A stretch of 64,000 bases of DNA from Pseudomonas sp. KUIN-1 (GCF_009176725.1 NZ_AP020337.1:620001-684000); one strand, 5' to 3'; positions 23,744 to 33,746 are shown, counted from the stretch's first letter. The notes: a model not told the origin generated them from the sequence alone. A program made the numbers and translations.

Positions 23744-25528
23744 CTACAGCGTGCCCCACAAGGAATCGAATTCCTGATCCGGCATGGCCTTTTCGGTTTC
23801 GGCGGCTTTCGGGGCGTCGTACATCTGATACTCAAACTGATTGTAACTGGCGCTGCTGACCTGCCGGTTGCTCAGTGAGGCGCGGCGTTCTTCGCCGTTG
23901 ACGTTGATCATCACCATGCTGCCTTCCTGAAAAGGCAGGCGCGGTGCGAGCACGGTGGGCGGTTTTTCCATGGCGCGTACTTCGGGCAGCATCAGAGTTC
24001 GCAGGTACTGGCTGTTCTGTTGTTCGCGAATCAGTTGCATGCCGCACGGCTGGGCAAACGGGGCGATCAGTTCGATGCCCATCTGTGTGCCCCCGCTGCG
24101 TACCTGACGGATCCAGCGCACGATGGCAACGCTCCAGCCCTGGCCTGCGTCGTCCTGAATACCCACCAGTTCGCCAGCCTGCAACTGTTGAGGCACGTCC
24201 TTCTGCCACGCCAGGCAGTAACCGCCCGGGCTGTGGTTGACGATATTCAGGTCGAAGGTCGGAAACGTGTGCTGGTTGTTGGACAGCGAGTCGCTGTCGC
24301 CGTCGTTTTTCGGGTATTCAATCTCTTCGTAGGGCAGCAGAACGGATGAGGTCTTGCCACGCTGAGTATCGAAGGCAGAGGCCCACGGGTCGTCCGCGTC
24401 ATCATTGGCCATCTTCAACGAAAAGCTCGCTGCACTGGTGGCGCTGTTCAATTGCAACAGCTCGCTGAACGACTTCTGGCCAGCGACATAGAAATGCAGC
24501 GCGCTCATGCCGATGCACAATCTCAGCGTGCCCTGACCGGGCGTACGTTGAAAGGTGCGTTCGGCCACATCACCCCAGGCGACCGCCAGATGTTGCAGCA
24601 GGTCGGTGTTGATACCGGTTGGGATCAGCAGCGGTGAGGGCGTGCGCTGGTCGTCCGGCAGGGCCAGGTACTGATTGATCGCTTCCGCCAGCGCCAAGGT
24701 ATTGATGCCCAGCAGCCGGGGTGATTGTTCGTCACTGAACAGGGTGCGATACAGCGGCGGTTTGTCTGCCGTCGGGTCCAGGGCGAAGAGGCTGCTTTGC
24801 GTGGCAGGCGACTGCAGTTTTACCAGCGCGCTCCAGGCCTCCAGCGCATCGGCCAGTTTGCCGATGTTCAGTTGGCGCATCTGATTGCAGCGCGAGCAGC
24901 CCATCAGCAGTGCGATCACATAGGTCTGTTCAACGCTCAGCACTTTGCTGTGATGGGCCAGGGGTTCTTCGACCGGCGTGTTGTGTAGCTGGTACTGACG
25001 GGCAATCTGATAAATCTGGTGCAGCTCGAGCCACAGGCCGTCCTGAACGGGACAGTAAAGCTGGTTGGCGCGAATCAGCGGCCCGTTGAGCCCGTGCACT
25101 GCTCGTTGCAGTGCGGTGCTGAACAGCCCGGCCTGGTCTCGGGTGTAGCGCGGGGCGACCTGCTGAATGATTTGCTTGTAACCGGTCGCCAGATGGTTTT
25201 GCAGCGCCTGGCAGAGGTTGGCAACCTTGCGTGGTCGCTCGTCCAGCACAATGGCCTGATTGAGAAAGTGACGTTCGAGGTGCTTGCAGACGAAGTACAC
25301 CTCGGGCCGCAGCAATTCAAGCAATTGCAGGCGGTTTTCACTCGGGGTGATCAACTGGTTCAGCTCGGTCAGCCCCTGATAGAGCTGACGCGCCATTTCT
25401 CCGAGGTTTGCCTTGGGCAGTCTGGAGATCCAGCGTTTGAGGTCGCGGGGATTGGCTTCACTGAATGTCAGGCTCGACTGCGTCGGCGTGGGCGCACGCA
25501 ATAGCAGAGGGAGGCTAAAATTACTCAT
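23744..25528 (-). CDS. PilZ-like domain protein of unknown function
   Basis: 594 residues from ATG 25528; a TTG at 25549 is an alternative start. The N-terminal two-thirds is helical, with SRCNQMRQLNIGKLADALEA in the middle, and is not recognised as a known domain. The C-terminal part (LNIVNHSPGGYCLAW followed by RWIRQVRSGGTQMGIELI) resembles a PilZ-like beta-barrel; the usual RxxxR c-di-GMP motif is not evident just before it, so ligand binding is uncertain. No signal peptide. It converges with serB and lies 3' of psd on the same strand. PA4958 is the probable counterpart. Confidence 0.75.
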   Translation of the reverse strand: MSNFSLPLLLRAPTPTQSSLTFSEANPRDLKRWISRLPKANLGEMARQLYQGLTELNQLITPSENRLQLLELLRPEVYFVCKHLERHFLNQAIVLDERPRKVANLCQALQNHLATGYKQIIQQVAPRYTRDQAGLFSTALQRAVHGLNGPLIRANQLYCPVQDGLWLELHQIYQIARQYQLHNTPVEEPLAHHSKVLSVEQTYVIALLMGCSRCNQMRQLNIGKLADALEAWSALVKLQSPATQSSLFALDPTADKPPLYRTLFSDEQSPRLLGINTLALAEAINQYLALPDDQRTPSPLLIPTGINTDLLQHLAVAWGDVAERTFQRTPGQGTLRLCIGMSALHFYVAGQKSFSELLQLNSATSAASFSLKMANDDADDPWASAFDTQRGKTSSVLLPYEEIEYPKNDGDSDSLSNNQHTFPTFDLNIVNHSPGGYCLAWQKDVPQQLQAGELVGIQDDAGQGWSVAIVRWIRQVRSGGTQMGIELIAPFAQPCGMQLIREQQNSQYLRTLMLPEVRAMEKPPTVLAPRLPFQEGSMVMINVNGEERRASLSNRQVSSASYNQFEYQMYDAPKAAETEKAMPDQEFDSLWGTL

Positions 25529-25783
25529 GTGACAGACAAACTCCAACAACTCACTGGCCTGGATGATGGCTTCATAGGGGGGTCGAGGTTATCGCGCACC
25601 CGCGATATGCCGAGCATACGCCCATGAAAGTGCGAAGTATCCTACAGCATCGATCGGGCGACTTTACCAGTATCGACATAGGTTCGCAGCAATTATGGCC
25701 GGAGGCCATTATCGTCCGGTGGCATGCTGCATGAGTGCCAATATCCATCATCGGGCACTCATGCATCGAGGCTCAGGTCGCGA

Positions 25784-26647
25784 TCATGCCTGTGCCGGAA
25801 CGGCCAGTGCCTGGCCCATTTGAACCTTGGAGCCGGCCGTCAGTTGTTCGGCCCATTTCACCTGACCTGGACCGAACAGCACGATGGCGGTAGAGCCCAG
25901 CTTGAACCGACCCATCTCGGCACCTTTTTCCAGGTGGATCGGCGCACGCGCCGCTTCGTCGTAGCTGAACGTCTTCAATTCACGCTTGGGCGGTGTGACC
26001 AGTCCGGCCCATACCGTTTCGACAGACGCCACGATCATCGCGCCCACCAGTACCACTGCCATTGGTCCGCGCTCGGTATCGAACAGGCAGACCACTCGCT
26101 CGTTACGGGCGAACAGCTCGGGTACGTTTTCAGCGGTGGTCTGGTTGACCGAGAAGATGCGGCCCGGTACGTAGACCATTTCACGCAGCGTGCCGGCCAG
26201 TGGCATGTGAACGCGGTGATAGTCCTTCGGCGACAGGTAGACGGTCGCGAACTCGCCGCCCATGAACGGCGCCGACAGCTTGGGGTCGCCGCCAAGCAGT
26301 TCCAGTACGCTGAAACTGTGGCCCTTGGCCTGGAAGATCCGGCCGTGGTCGATAGGGCCCAACTGGCTGATGGCACCGTCGGCCGGCGAGAGAATCGCGC
26401 CCGGCGTGGCATCGAGCGGGCGCGCGTCAGCTTTCAATGCGCGGGTGAAGAACGCGTTGAAGTGCTCGTAGGACGTCAGGTCTTCGACCAGTGCCTGCGA
26501 CATGTCCACCTGATAACGGCGGGCAAACCACGCAGTGAAAGCGTTTTTGAACCAGCGTACGCGGCATTCGGCAACGCAGCCTGCCAGTCGGGACAGCAGG
26601 TGGTGTGGCAGCAGGTACTGGCTGATGATGAACAAGCGGTCTTTCAT
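25784..26647 (-). CDS. psd: Phosphatidylserine decarboxylase proenzyme
   Basis: 287 residues from the internal ATG 26647, preceded by AGGA at 6 nt spacing; this matches the normal length of the family. Psd makes phosphatidylethanolamine at the inner membrane. The self-cleavage motif LGST is present (Ser252 of this product), which generates the pyruvoyl group. Conserved [15 protein letters not shown] and [14 protein letters not shown] stretches are intact. It lies in the same frame as the upstream sulfurtransferase with no intervening stop, so the protein may also exist as the C-terminal half of a fusion. A stem of GCATGAGTGCC and its complement (25729-25764) follows the gene. Confidence 0.92.
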   Translation of the reverse strand: MKDRLFIISQYLLPHHLLSRLAGCVAECRVRWFKNAFTAWFARRYQVDMSQALVEDLTSYEHFNAFFTRALKADARPLDATPGAILSPADGAISQLGPIDHGRIFQAKGHSFSVLELLGGDPKLSAPFMGGEFATVYLSPKDYHRVHMPLAGTLREMVYVPGRIFSVNQTTAENVPELFARNERVVCLFDTERGPMAVVLVGAMIVASVETVWAGLVTPPKRELKTFSYDEAARAPIHLEKGAEMGRFKLGSTAIVLFGPGQVKWAEQLTAGSKVQMGQALAVPAQA

Positions 26648-27607
26648 TGAAGGTCCTGAGGATGAGTGTCCTGAATATTTCTGTGAGGTCCGTCCCGGTT
26701 CGGTGGCGCGGACCGGTTCGACGGTTTCGGCCGGGGCTGGCTGGGCAGGCTCTACGGGTTGCGCAACCTCGACGGGCGCGGCGGCCACATCCGGCAGTTC
26801 TACCGGTGTATCCGGGTGATTGCCCCATTCGCCCCACGAGCCGGCATATGCCTTGACCCTTGGATAGCCAAGCGCCTTGGCCACCAGATAGGTGAAGCCC
26901 GAGCGGTGATGGGTCTGACAGTGCGTGATGATTTCCTTGTCGGGCGTGATGCCCAGGTCGCGAAGGATCTCCGGCATGTCCTGGCGAATACGCAGGTTGC
27001 GCGCCTTGTCCATGCCCGCCGTCCACTCGAAATTGACGGCGCCGGGTATGTGGCCGCCTTTGGCCGCGACCACTTTTTCGCCCGAATACTCGGTCGGCGC
27101 GCGGGCATCCCAGATCGCCAGATCGGCGGCGCCCAGACGGCTTTGCAGGTACTCGCGCGTGGCGGTAGGTTCATCGTGCAGCGTCAGCGTTACCGGAGTA
27201 TCGGCAGCAGGCGGCACGTCGGTGCTCAGCGGCAGCAATTGCGCTTCCCAGGCCAGCAGTCCACCGTCCAGATAGTGATAACGGCTGTGGCCGATGACAT
27301 CCAGCAGCCAGATGAAACGCCCGGCCCAGCCGCCGCCTTCGTCATCGTAGACGACATAGACAGCGTCAGGGGTGTGGCCCAGCTCGCCGAACACTTGCTC
27401 AAGACCGGCCGTGTCGGGCAGCAGGCCGGGGGCAGGAGGCGTGCCCAGTTGTGTACGTTTCGGATCGACGAAGCGGGCACCGCGAATGTGCCCGGCTTCG
27501 TAGCGAGCGCTGCTGGTCAGATCCACGAGGATCAGTTCCGGGGCGTCTAGACGCTCAAGCAGATCGTTGGGTTCGATGACCAGCGACAAGCCAGTGAATG
27601 CGGACAT
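25784..27607 (-). CDS. Rhodanese-type sulfurtransferase read in frame into phosphatidylserine decarboxylase
   Basis: One uninterrupted 607-residue frame from ATG 27607 (strong GGAGG, 7 nt spacing). Residues 1-271 are a two-domain RhdA-type thiosulfate sulfurtransferase with active loop CQTHHRS (Cys230) and the usual C-terminal [15 protein letters not shown]. In the RhdA proteins I know, the chain ends there. Here a Pro/Ala/Val/Glu-rich linker (272-320) continues without a stop into Met321 and the whole Psd sequence. Either a true fusion protein is made or translation of psd restarts internally; an AGGA site before Met321 favours at least some internal initiation. Rhodaneses transfer sulfane sulfur; how this relates to a membrane lipid enzyme is unclear. 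Confidence 0.75.
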   Translation of the reverse strand: MSAFTGLSLVIEPNDLLERLDAPELILVDLTSSARYEAGHIRGARFVDPKRTQLGTPPAPGLLPDTAGLEQVFGELGHTPDAVYVVYDDEGGGWAGRFIWLLDVIGHSRYHYLDGGLLAWEAQLLPLSTDVPPAADTPVTLTLHDEPTATREYLQSRLGAADLAIWDARAPTEYSGEKVVAAKGGHIPGAVNFEWTAGMDKARNLRIRQDMPEILRDLGITPDKEIITHCQTHHRSGFTYLVAKALGYPRVKAYAGSWGEWGNHPDTPVELPDVAAAPVEVAQPVEPAQPAPAETVEPVRATEPGRTSQKYSGHSSSGPSMKDRLFIISQYLLPHHLLSRLAGCVAECRVRWFKNAFTAWFARRYQVDMSQALVEDLTSYEHFNAFFTRALKADARPLDATPGAILSPADGAISQLGPIDHGRIFQAKGHSFSVLELLGGDPKLSAPFMGGEFATVYLSPKDYHRVHMPLAGTLREMVYVPGRIFSVNQTTAENVPELFARNERVVCLFDTERGPMAVVLVGAMIVASVETVWAGLVTPPKRELKTFSYDEAARAPIHLEKGAEMGRFKLGSTAIVLFGPGQVKWAEQLTAGSKVQMGQALAVPAQA

Positions 27608-27652
27608 TTGCAGCCTCCGATGAAAGGAAAGGGGCGAATTGTACGCCAGGCC

Positions 27653-29188
27653 TCAGGCTTTGCGATGACTAAAGATGCCCAGTGCCCGTTCAATACATTG
27701 CGCGGTTTTTCCGAATGCCTGGACGGAAATTTCCGACAAGGCCCCGCCGCCCTGGTCGGCGACCACCAGCAGCATGACTTTGCCGTTGTTGCTCAGCGAG
27801 CGAATCAGCCAGTGCTGGCCACTGAACAGGGTTTTCAGCGGCGGGGGCAGCAGGGCGGCAAATTGCGCACTGTTGGCGGGCGTCATGCGTAACTGCGTCG
27901 GCTGGGTCAGCAAGCGCTGCAGGACGGTGCTTTCCTTGATGAACAGCTGCAAGGCAGCGGCGTCCTTCGGCAGTCCGGCAGTCTGATTGACGCGCAGCAC
28001 GGTTGAGGTCTTGTCCAGCATCAGCAGCATGACCCGTTCCATGCCGCACGAGATGAAGGCGTCGCGCGCCGAGGTGGTCAGGTGCATGGCGTTGATGAAC
28101 GGGCTGGGATCCTGCAGCAGTTCGGCGCATTGCTTGCGCCACATTTGCAGGGCGTCAGCCGATGGCGGAGGTGCAGGCTCATTGTCGCGCCTTACACGCC
28201 GTGCATCCCACGGCCAGATCAGCGATTCGGCCGGGTGCCAGAGGTCTTTTTCCGCATAGACGCGTGCGCTGCTGGCCGCATTCTGGTGCGCCTGTTGCTG
28301 TACTTCGCTGATCGGCTGTTGCAGGTACAGGCTGGTCAGCCGTTCCCAGCGCAGGCAATGCGGGCTGTTCCAGGCCTGTTGTGCGGCCAGCGCCAGGCCG
28401 TTGCCCAGCAACACGGTATTGGCGGGCTGGTTCAGCCAGCGGCGCAGGTTGGGGTCGTCGTCCATGAGTTGTTGCTGCTGCAGCGGGCTGTTGTCTTCGC
28501 GGGCGATACGCAGCGCCTTGGCCAGATCGCGTCGCTCGTTGATCAACAGTTTATAGCCGCGCGTAACCCAGATCGGCAGGCGCCAGAACTCGGCGAGTGC
28601 CAGGCACAGTTCCAGCAGGTTGACGCCGAACAGCTCTTTTTCCACTGCAGCGCTGGAATGGCCCTTGTGGATAACCCGCAGTTCCAGCTCTTCGAGCAGC
28701 TTCGGATAAGCCAGCGCCATCGGCCAGAGCGGCGACAGAAACAGCAGGCTGCCCATGTGGATGTCCTGCCAGAGTCGCGCCAGTCGGCTGGCGAACAGGC
28801 CGTTGGCTTGTTGCGTGGCGTGCTGGCTGACCAGAATCAGTTGGCGATAGGCCGCAGGAATTTCTTCGGGCGGCTTGGCCGGCAAACGGCCCAGCAGGAC
28901 TTCGGTACGCGCCAGACCCAGGCGGTTGATGGCAATTTCAAGGCTCTCGGCCTGCTCGGTCAAACCGTGGGTGTGATGGTTGGCCTCGCGCATCACGCTC
29001 AGCACCAGCGCAGGACTTTCCTGCATCATTTCGGCGATTTCACGCAGTGAACGACGACTGTCGTTCAGTGCGGCGCGGACGTGTCCATGATTGACGGCAG
29101 GGACCGGCAACGCGATGCCGTCAAGCAGTTTGACCCAGGCATCCAGCGTCTTCGGAACGAGGTGATGTGCTGCGTGTACTGTCGGCAT
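27653..29188 (-). CDS. HDOD domain protein
   Basis: 511 residues from ATG 29188. The N-terminal half carries an HDOD fold: KLLDGIALPVPAVNHG, LREIAEMMQESPALVLSVMREAN and INRLGLARTEVLLGRLP. The C-terminal half is a helical/alpha-beta region reminiscent of a GAF-like sensor and is not clearly assigned. HDOD proteins are degenerate HD-type proteins without the metal site, often in signalling or motility regulation. It lies between the sulfurtransferase gene and motA, divergent from motA. I infer, without proof, a regulatory role. Confidence 0.85.
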   Translation of the reverse strand: MPTVHAAHHLVPKTLDAWVKLLDGIALPVPAVNHGHVRAALNDSRRSLREIAEMMQESPALVLSVMREANHHTHGLTEQAESLEIAINRLGLARTEVLLGRLPAKPPEEIPAAYRQLILVSQHATQQANGLFASRLARLWQDIHMGSLLFLSPLWPMALAYPKLLEELELRVIHKGHSSAAVEKELFGVNLLELCLALAEFWRLPIWVTRGYKLLINERRDLAKALRIAREDNSPLQQQQLMDDDPNLRRWLNQPANTVLLGNGLALAAQQAWNSPHCLRWERLTSLYLQQPISEVQQQAHQNAASSARVYAEKDLWHPAESLIWPWDARRVRRDNEPAPPPSADALQMWRKQCAELLQDPSPFINAMHLTTSARDAFISCGMERVMLLMLDKTSTVLRVNQTAGLPKDAAALQLFIKESTVLQRLLTQPTQLRMTPANSAQFAALLPPPLKTLFSGQHWLIRSLSNNGKVMLLVVADQGGGALSEISVQAFGKTAQCIERALGIFSHRKA

Positions 29189-29302
29189 TCGAGGGCCTGT
29201 GCGGCTGATTATCTGAGCTGGGAAACCGCCAGCGTACGGGGTGCTGAGGCCATTTTCCTCCTTTTATGGAGGCGCATAAATGGGTTTTTCAAAAGAACCG
29301 GC

Positions 29303-29329
29303 TATAGTCTGGCCCAGTTAGGCCGATAA
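29303..29329 (+). promoter_or_regulatory. Sigma-28 (FliA) promoter for motAB
   Basis: TATAGTCT (29303-29310), an 11-nt spacer, then a perfect GCCGATAA (29322-29329). The sigma-28 consensus is TAAAGTTT-N11-GCCGATAA; here the -35 matches 6 of 8 and the -10 matches 8 of 8 at exact spacing. It lies about 67 nt upstream of the motA ATG, so stator genes would be expressed as class IV flagellar genes. Confidence 0.88.
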
Positions 29330-29395
29330 GGAGAAGAAGAGATTCAACAACTTCCGGACTGTCCCTGAACCCGACTCAGTAAAGTATTTTTTCCT

Positions 29396-30247
29396 ATGGC
29401 TAAAATCATCGGCATCATTGTCGTTCTCGCAAGTGTCATCGGCGGATATGTGCTGTCCCATGGCAAGGTCATGGCGCTGTTCCAACCGTACGAGGTCTTG
29501 ATTATCGGCGGTGCTGCACTGGGCGCGTTCCTCCAGGCCAACCCTGGCTACATGTTCATGCACGTGTTCAAGAAGTCGCTGAAGATGTTCGGTACGCGCT
29601 TCACACATGCCTATTACCTTGAAGTGCTGGGGCTGGTCTACGAAATCCTCAACAAGAGCCGCCGTGAAGGCATGATGGCGATCGAAGGGGATATCGAAGA
29701 CGCTGCCTCCAGCCCGATCTTCGCCAAATACCCGGGTGTCCTCAAGGATGAGCGCATGACTGCGTACATCTGCGATTACCTGCGCATCATGTCGTCCGGC
29801 AACATGGCTCCTCACGAGCTGGAAGGTCTGTTCGACATGGAGCTGCTGAGCATGAAAGAAGACCTCGAGCATCCATCCCACGCCATTACCGGTATCGCCG
29901 ACGGTATGCCCGGCTTCGGTATCGTGGCTGCGGTACTGGGTATCGTGGTGACCATGGCGTCGCTGGGTTCGGGCGACAAGGCAGCGATCGGCATGCACGT
30001 AGGTGCGGCGCTGGTCGGTACGTTCTTCGGTATTCTCGCGGCTTACGGTTTCTTCGGTCCTCTGGCCACCAGCCTTGCGCATGATGCCAAGGAAGAAATG
30101 AACGTCTACGAGAGCATCAAGGCGTCGCTGGTGGCCTCGGCCTCCGGCATGCCGCCTTCGCTGGCTGTCGAATTCGGCCGCAAGGTTCTCTATCCGCTGC
30201 ATCGCCCCAGCTTCAGCGAGCTGGAACAAGCGGTTCGCGGTCGCTAA
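29396..30247 (+). CDS. motA: Flagellar motor stator protein
   Basis: 283 residues from ATG 29396. Four membrane helices with a large cytoplasmic loop between helices 2 and 3, as in MotA. The loop contains the charged residues that contact FliG (RREGMMAIEGDIEDAASSP and nearby). The helix 3-4 region (GMPGFGIVAAVLGIVVTM and HVGAALVGTFFGILAAYGFFGP) lines the ion path. It forms the proton-driven stator with MotB, which follows after 3 bp. A sigma-28 promoter lies upstream. Confidence 0.96.
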   Translation: MAKIIGIIVVLASVIGGYVLSHGKVMALFQPYEVLIIGGAALGAFLQANPGYMFMHVFKKSLKMFGTRFTHAYYLEVLGLVYEILNKSRREGMMAIEGDIEDAASSPIFAKYPGVLKDERMTAYICDYLRIMSSGNMAPHELEGLFDMELLSMKEDLEHPSHAITGIADGMPGFGIVAAVLGIVVTMASLGSGDKAAIGMHVGAALVGTFFGILAAYGFFGPLATSLAHDAKEEMNVYESIKASLVASASGMPPSLAVEFGRKVLYPLHRPSFSELEQAVRGR

Positions 30248-30250
30248 GTT

Positions 30251-31300
30251 ATGGAAAATAATCAGCCGATTATCATCAAGCGCGTAAAGCGCTTTGGTGG
30301 CGGACATCACGGCGGTGCCTGGAAGATCGCGTTTGCCGACTTCGCGACGGCGATGATGGCGTTCTTTCTGGTGCTGTGGCTGATGTCGTCTGCCACCCCG
30401 GAGCAGTTACTCGCGGTCGCCGGTTATTTCAAGGATCCGGTCGGCTTCTCGGACAGCGGTTCGCCCTATGTGATCGATCTGGGCGGTTCGCCAGAGATGT
30501 CGCCGAACCAGACGCTGAACCCCGAGGTGCAGACCACGCCGTCGCCGGACACCGTGCCGCTTGAGGCGGAAAATGCCGAGACCAAGGCTGAAGCGGTGGA
30601 GCAGGAACGTCTGGAGATGCTGCTCCAGGAATTGCAGACCAAGGTCGAGGAAAACCCGCAGCTGCAGAAATTCAAGGACCAGATTCTGTTCGAGATCACT
30701 CAGGACGGCTTGCGTATCCAGATCATGGATGCGGAAAACCGGCCGATGTTCGACTCGGGCAGCGCGCGTCTCAAACCATATTTCGAAGACATTCTGCTGG
30801 CCCTGGCTGACACCATCAAAAGTGTGCCGAACAAGGTCAGTATCAGCGGCCACACCGATGCAACGCCTTTCGTGGGCAGTGGCGGGTTCGGCAACTGGGA
30901 ATTGTCGGCCAACCGTGCCAACGCTGCACGCCGTGCGCTGGTAGCCGGGACGTATCCGGATTCACAAGTGGCCAGGGTGGTGGGGTACGCGTCGTCTGCT
31001 CTGTATGATCGCCAGAACCCGACTAACCCGATCAATCGCCGCATCGATATCGTGGTGCTGACCAAAAAGGCCCAGCACCGCATCGAGGGCGATCAGAACT
31101 CCGGCGGTGCGCCAGCCACGCCTGCGGCGCCGACAGCACCCGCACCGGCGGTGCCTGCTGCTCCAGGTGCTCCCGCTGCGCCGGGGGCTTCGACAGCGGC
31201 GCCGCCCGACCCGCAGGCCTACGCACAGCCGCACGAGATCCGGCAGAAGCTGAATATCTTTGACGATGGCAAATTGCGGGTCGAGCCGGCCCAGAACTGA
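30251..31300 (+). CDS. motB: Flagellar motor stator protein
   Basis: 349 residues from ATG 30251. A single N-terminal membrane helix follows the proton-carrying Asp in FADFATAMMAFFLVLWLM. The periplasmic OmpA-like peptidoglycan-binding domain contains SISGHTDATPF and LSANRANAARRAL. The C-terminus has an Ala/Pro-rich low-complexity tail (roughly residues 285-325) of the kind that is variable in Pseudomonas MotB. It is co-transcribed with motA and ends in a bidirectional terminator shared with rsgA. Confidence 0.96.
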   Translation: MENNQPIIIKRVKRFGGGHHGGAWKIAFADFATAMMAFFLVLWLMSSATPEQLLAVAGYFKDPVGFSDSGSPYVIDLGGSPEMSPNQTLNPEVQTTPSPDTVPLEAENAETKAEAVEQERLEMLLQELQTKVEENPQLQKFKDQILFEITQDGLRIQIMDAENRPMFDSGSARLKPYFEDILLALADTIKSVPNKVSISGHTDATPFVGSGGFGNWELSANRANAARRALVAGTYPDSQVARVVGYASSALYDRQNPTNPINRRIDIVVLTKKAQHRIEGDQNSGGAPATPAAPTAPAPAVPAAPGAPAAPGASTAAPPDPQAYAQPHEIRQKLNIFDDGKLRVEPAQN

Positions 31301-31314
31301 GCTGCAACCGATAC

Positions 31315-31343
31315 AAAAACGCCGCGATGATCGCGGCGTTTTT
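31315..31343. terminator. Bidirectional intrinsic terminator between motB and rsgA
   Basis: Hairpin AAAAACGCCGCGATGATCGC pairing into GCGGCGTTTTT, with A/T tracts on both flanks, located between two convergent genes. Confidence 0.9.
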
Positions 31344-31361
31344 GCGTGCGGCGTTCGGTGC

Positions 31362-32393
31362 TCAGTAACTGTCTTGCGGCAGGCTGGCAATGATCGAGCG
31401 GTAGCTGTTCATGCGCTGCTGCTGAACGCGGCCGTCCTCAAGCCCCTTGAGCAGGGCGCAGCCCGGTTCGCGGTCGTGCTTGCAGTCACGAAAGCGGCAC
31501 GTGCCGATCAGGTCGTTGAACTCGATGAAGCCTGCCTCTACATCGGCACGGCTGACGTGGCCAAGGCCGAATTCACGAATGCCCGGCGAGTCGATCAGAT
31601 CGCCGCCGCGCGGGAAGTGAAACAGGCGGGCGGTGGTCGTGGTGTGTGTGCCCTGACCGGAAACCTCGGACAGCGGACCGACCCGAGTGTCCGTTTCCGG
31701 CAACAGGCTGTTGACCAGCGAGGACTTGCCGACGCCGGACTGGCCGACGAACACACTGATGTGCCCGTCAAGCTGGCTTTGCAGGCTCTGCATGCCGTCA
31801 CCGTGGTGCGCGGACACTTCCAGTACCGGGTAACCCAGCGTGCGATAGACCGCCAGCAGCGCATTGAGCGCGGGCGCATTCTGCTCGTCGATCAGGTCGG
31901 CCTTGTTGAGCAGCAGCAACGGACGAATCCCGGCATGCTCGGCGGCCACCAGGTAGCGGTCGATCAGGTTGGCATGCGGCTCGGGCATCGGCGCGAAGAC
32001 GATCACGATCAGGTCGACGTTGGCCGCCACAGGCTTGAGCTGGCCGCGTGAATCCGGGCGGCGCAGTTCGGTGGTTCGAGGCAGTTGCGCGACAATGACG
32101 CCAATGCCCTGATTGCCGGCGCGCCATACCACGCGATCACCGGTTACCAGTGCGGGCAGGTTGGCGCGCAGGTGGCAGCGAAAGACCTGGCCGGTCACTT
32201 CGCCTTCCTGAGCTTCCACTTCGACTTGCACGCCGAAGTGGGCGATCACCAGGCCCGTCTGCTCGGGGCCGAGGTCGCCACCCTCAAGTGTTTCAAGCGT
32301 AGCGGACTCGCGTTTTGCTGCGCGGGCAGCACGCTCGCCCTGAATTTTTTCGATGCGCCAGTTCTGACGACGATTGAGTTGGCGTTTGGCCAT
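31362..32393 (-). CDS. rsgA: Ribosome small-subunit-dependent GTPase A
   Basis: 343 residues from ATG 32393. An N-terminal OB-fold is followed by the circularly permuted GTPase with motif order G4-G1-G3: [32 protein letters not shown]-terminal zinc site is built from [14 protein letters not shown]. RsgA (YjeQ) checks and releases 30S subunits late in maturation. It converges on motB and is divergent from orn (ribonuclease), a usual Pseudomonas arrangement. Confidence 0.97.
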   Translation of the reverse strand: MAKRQLNRRQNWRIEKIQGERAARAAKRESATLETLEGGDLGPEQTGLVIAHFGVQVEVEAQEGEVTGQVFRCHLRANLPALVTGDRVVWRAGNQGIGVIVAQLPRTTELRRPDSRGQLKPVAANVDLIVIVFAPMPEPHANLIDRYLVAAEHAGIRPLLLLNKADLIDEQNAPALNALLAVYRTLGYPVLEVSAHHGDGMQSLQSQLDGHISVFVGQSGVGKSSLVNSLLPETDTRVGPLSEVSGQGTHTTTTARLFHFPRGGDLIDSPGIREFGLGHVSRADVEAGFIEFNDLIGTCRFRDCKHDREPGCALLKGLEDGRVQQQRMNSYRSIIASLPQDSY

Positions 32394-32501
32394 GGGTGTT
32401 CCGATGTGATGTAACCGATGAATTAGGCAGTACGATTGATCGGCAGGAGTCTAGCACGGCAGGGTGAGCTAAACTGCGCGCCTACGCTGAGGAGTCGACA
32501 C

Positions 32502-33038
32502 ATGCAGAACAAGCAGAACCTGATCTGGATCGATCTGGAAATGACCGGTCTGGACCCTGATACCGATGTCATTATCGAAATGGCCACGATCATCACCGAT
32601 AGTGAGCTGAACACCCTGGCCGAAGGCCCGGTGATCGCTGTGCATCAGAGCGACGAGACACTGGCGAAAATGGATGAGTGGAACACGCGCCAGCACGGCG
32701 GCTCGGGCCTGACCCAGCGCGTGCGCGAAAGTACCGTCAGCATGGCTGAAGCCGAGGCGCAGACCCTTGAGTTCATCAAGCTGTGGGTGCCGGAGCGCAG
32801 TTCGCCGATCTGCGGCAACAGCATCTGCCAGGATCGCCGCTTCCTGTATCGCCACATGCCGACGCTGGAAAACTGGTTCCACTACCGCAATCTGGATGTC
32901 TCGACCCTCAAGGAACTGGCTGCGCGCTGGTCCCCCGAGCTGAAATTCAAGAAAGGCAGCACCCACCTGGCGCTCGACGACATCCGTGAGTCGATTGCCG
33001 AGCTGCGCTTTTATCGCGAGCACTTCATCAAGGCCTGA
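32502..33038 (+). CDS. orn: Oligoribonuclease
   Basis: 178 residues from ATG 32502 with GAGGAG upstream. DEDDh exonuclease motifs: [14 protein letters not shown], then [11 protein letters not shown] and the C-terminal [11 protein letters not shown]. Orn degrades 2-5 nt RNAs and finishes c-di-GMP breakdown by cleaving pGpG, so it links to c-di-GMP signalling. It is divergent from rsgA. Confidence 0.97.
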   Translation: MQNKQNLIWIDLEMTGLDPDTDVIIEMATIITDSELNTLAEGPVIAVHQSDETLAKMDEWNTRQHGGSGLTQRVRESTVSMAEAEAQTLEFIKLWVPERSSPICGNSICQDRRFLYRHMPTLENWFHYRNLDVSTLKELAARWSPELKFKKGSTHLALDDIRESIAELRFYREHFIKA

Positions 33039-33134
33039 TCGGGACTCGCGGGTGCAGTGAATAATCTTCGCTGCACTCTTTCAGTGCGTTGGTCGGCTGG
33101 TTAGACTGCGCGCCTTTGTCGCAGAGTCGCCGCC

Positions 33135-33746
33135 ATGTTGCTGATGCTTTATCTGATTGCCATCACTGCTGAAGCCATGACGGGAGCCCTGTCTGCGGGG
33201 CGGCGCGGGATGGACTGGTTCGGCGTGGTGCTGATCGCCTGCGTCACTGCGCTGGGTGGCGGGTCGGTGCGCGACGTGCTGATCGGTCATTACCCGCTGA
33301 CCTGGGTCAAACATCCGGAGTATCTGGTCCTGACCAGTGTGGCGGCCCTGGTGACGATCTTCATCGCGCCACTGATGCGTCATCTGCGCTCACTGTTTCT
33401 GGTGCTCGACGCGCTGGGACTGGTGGCTTTTACCCTGATCGGCTGTATGACTGCGCTGGAGGCCGGGCACGGTCTGCTGATCGCGTCAGTCTGTGGCGTG
33501 ATCACCGGGGTGTTCGGCGGCATCCTGCGCGACATCTTCTGCAACGACATCCCGCTGATCTTCCGCCGCGAGCTGTACGCCAGCGTGTCATTTCTGGCCG
33601 CGTGGTGTTTTCTGCTATGCCAGTACCTGCAGTTGCCGGACGAGCAAGCGGTGCTGATCACCCTGTTCGGTGGCCTGCTGCTGCGCCTGCTGGCGATTCG
33701 TTTCCGCTGGGAAATGCCCAAGTTTGTCTATAAAGACGAGCCTTGA
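33135..33746 (+). CDS. TRIC-type (UPF0126/YadS) cation channel family protein
   Basis: 203 residues from ATG 33135, with six or seven hydrophobic segments arranged as two similar halves. The hallmark glycine-rich kinks are present, GGGSVRDVLIG in the first half and GVFGGILRDIFCNDIPLIF in the second. Prokaryotic TRIC homologues form trimeric potassium-permeable channels; the physiological role in Pseudomonas is unknown. It lies downstream of orn and before a repeat array. Confidence 0.9.
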   Translation: MLLMLYLIAITAEAMTGALSAGRRGMDWFGVVLIACVTALGGGSVRDVLIGHYPLTWVKHPEYLVLTSVAALVTIFIAPLMRHLRSLFLVLDALGLVAFTLIGCMTALEAGHGLLIASVCGVITGVFGGILRDIFCNDIPLIFRRELYASVSFLAAWCFLLCQYLQLPDEQAVLITLFGGLLLRLLAIRFRWEMPKFVYKDEP

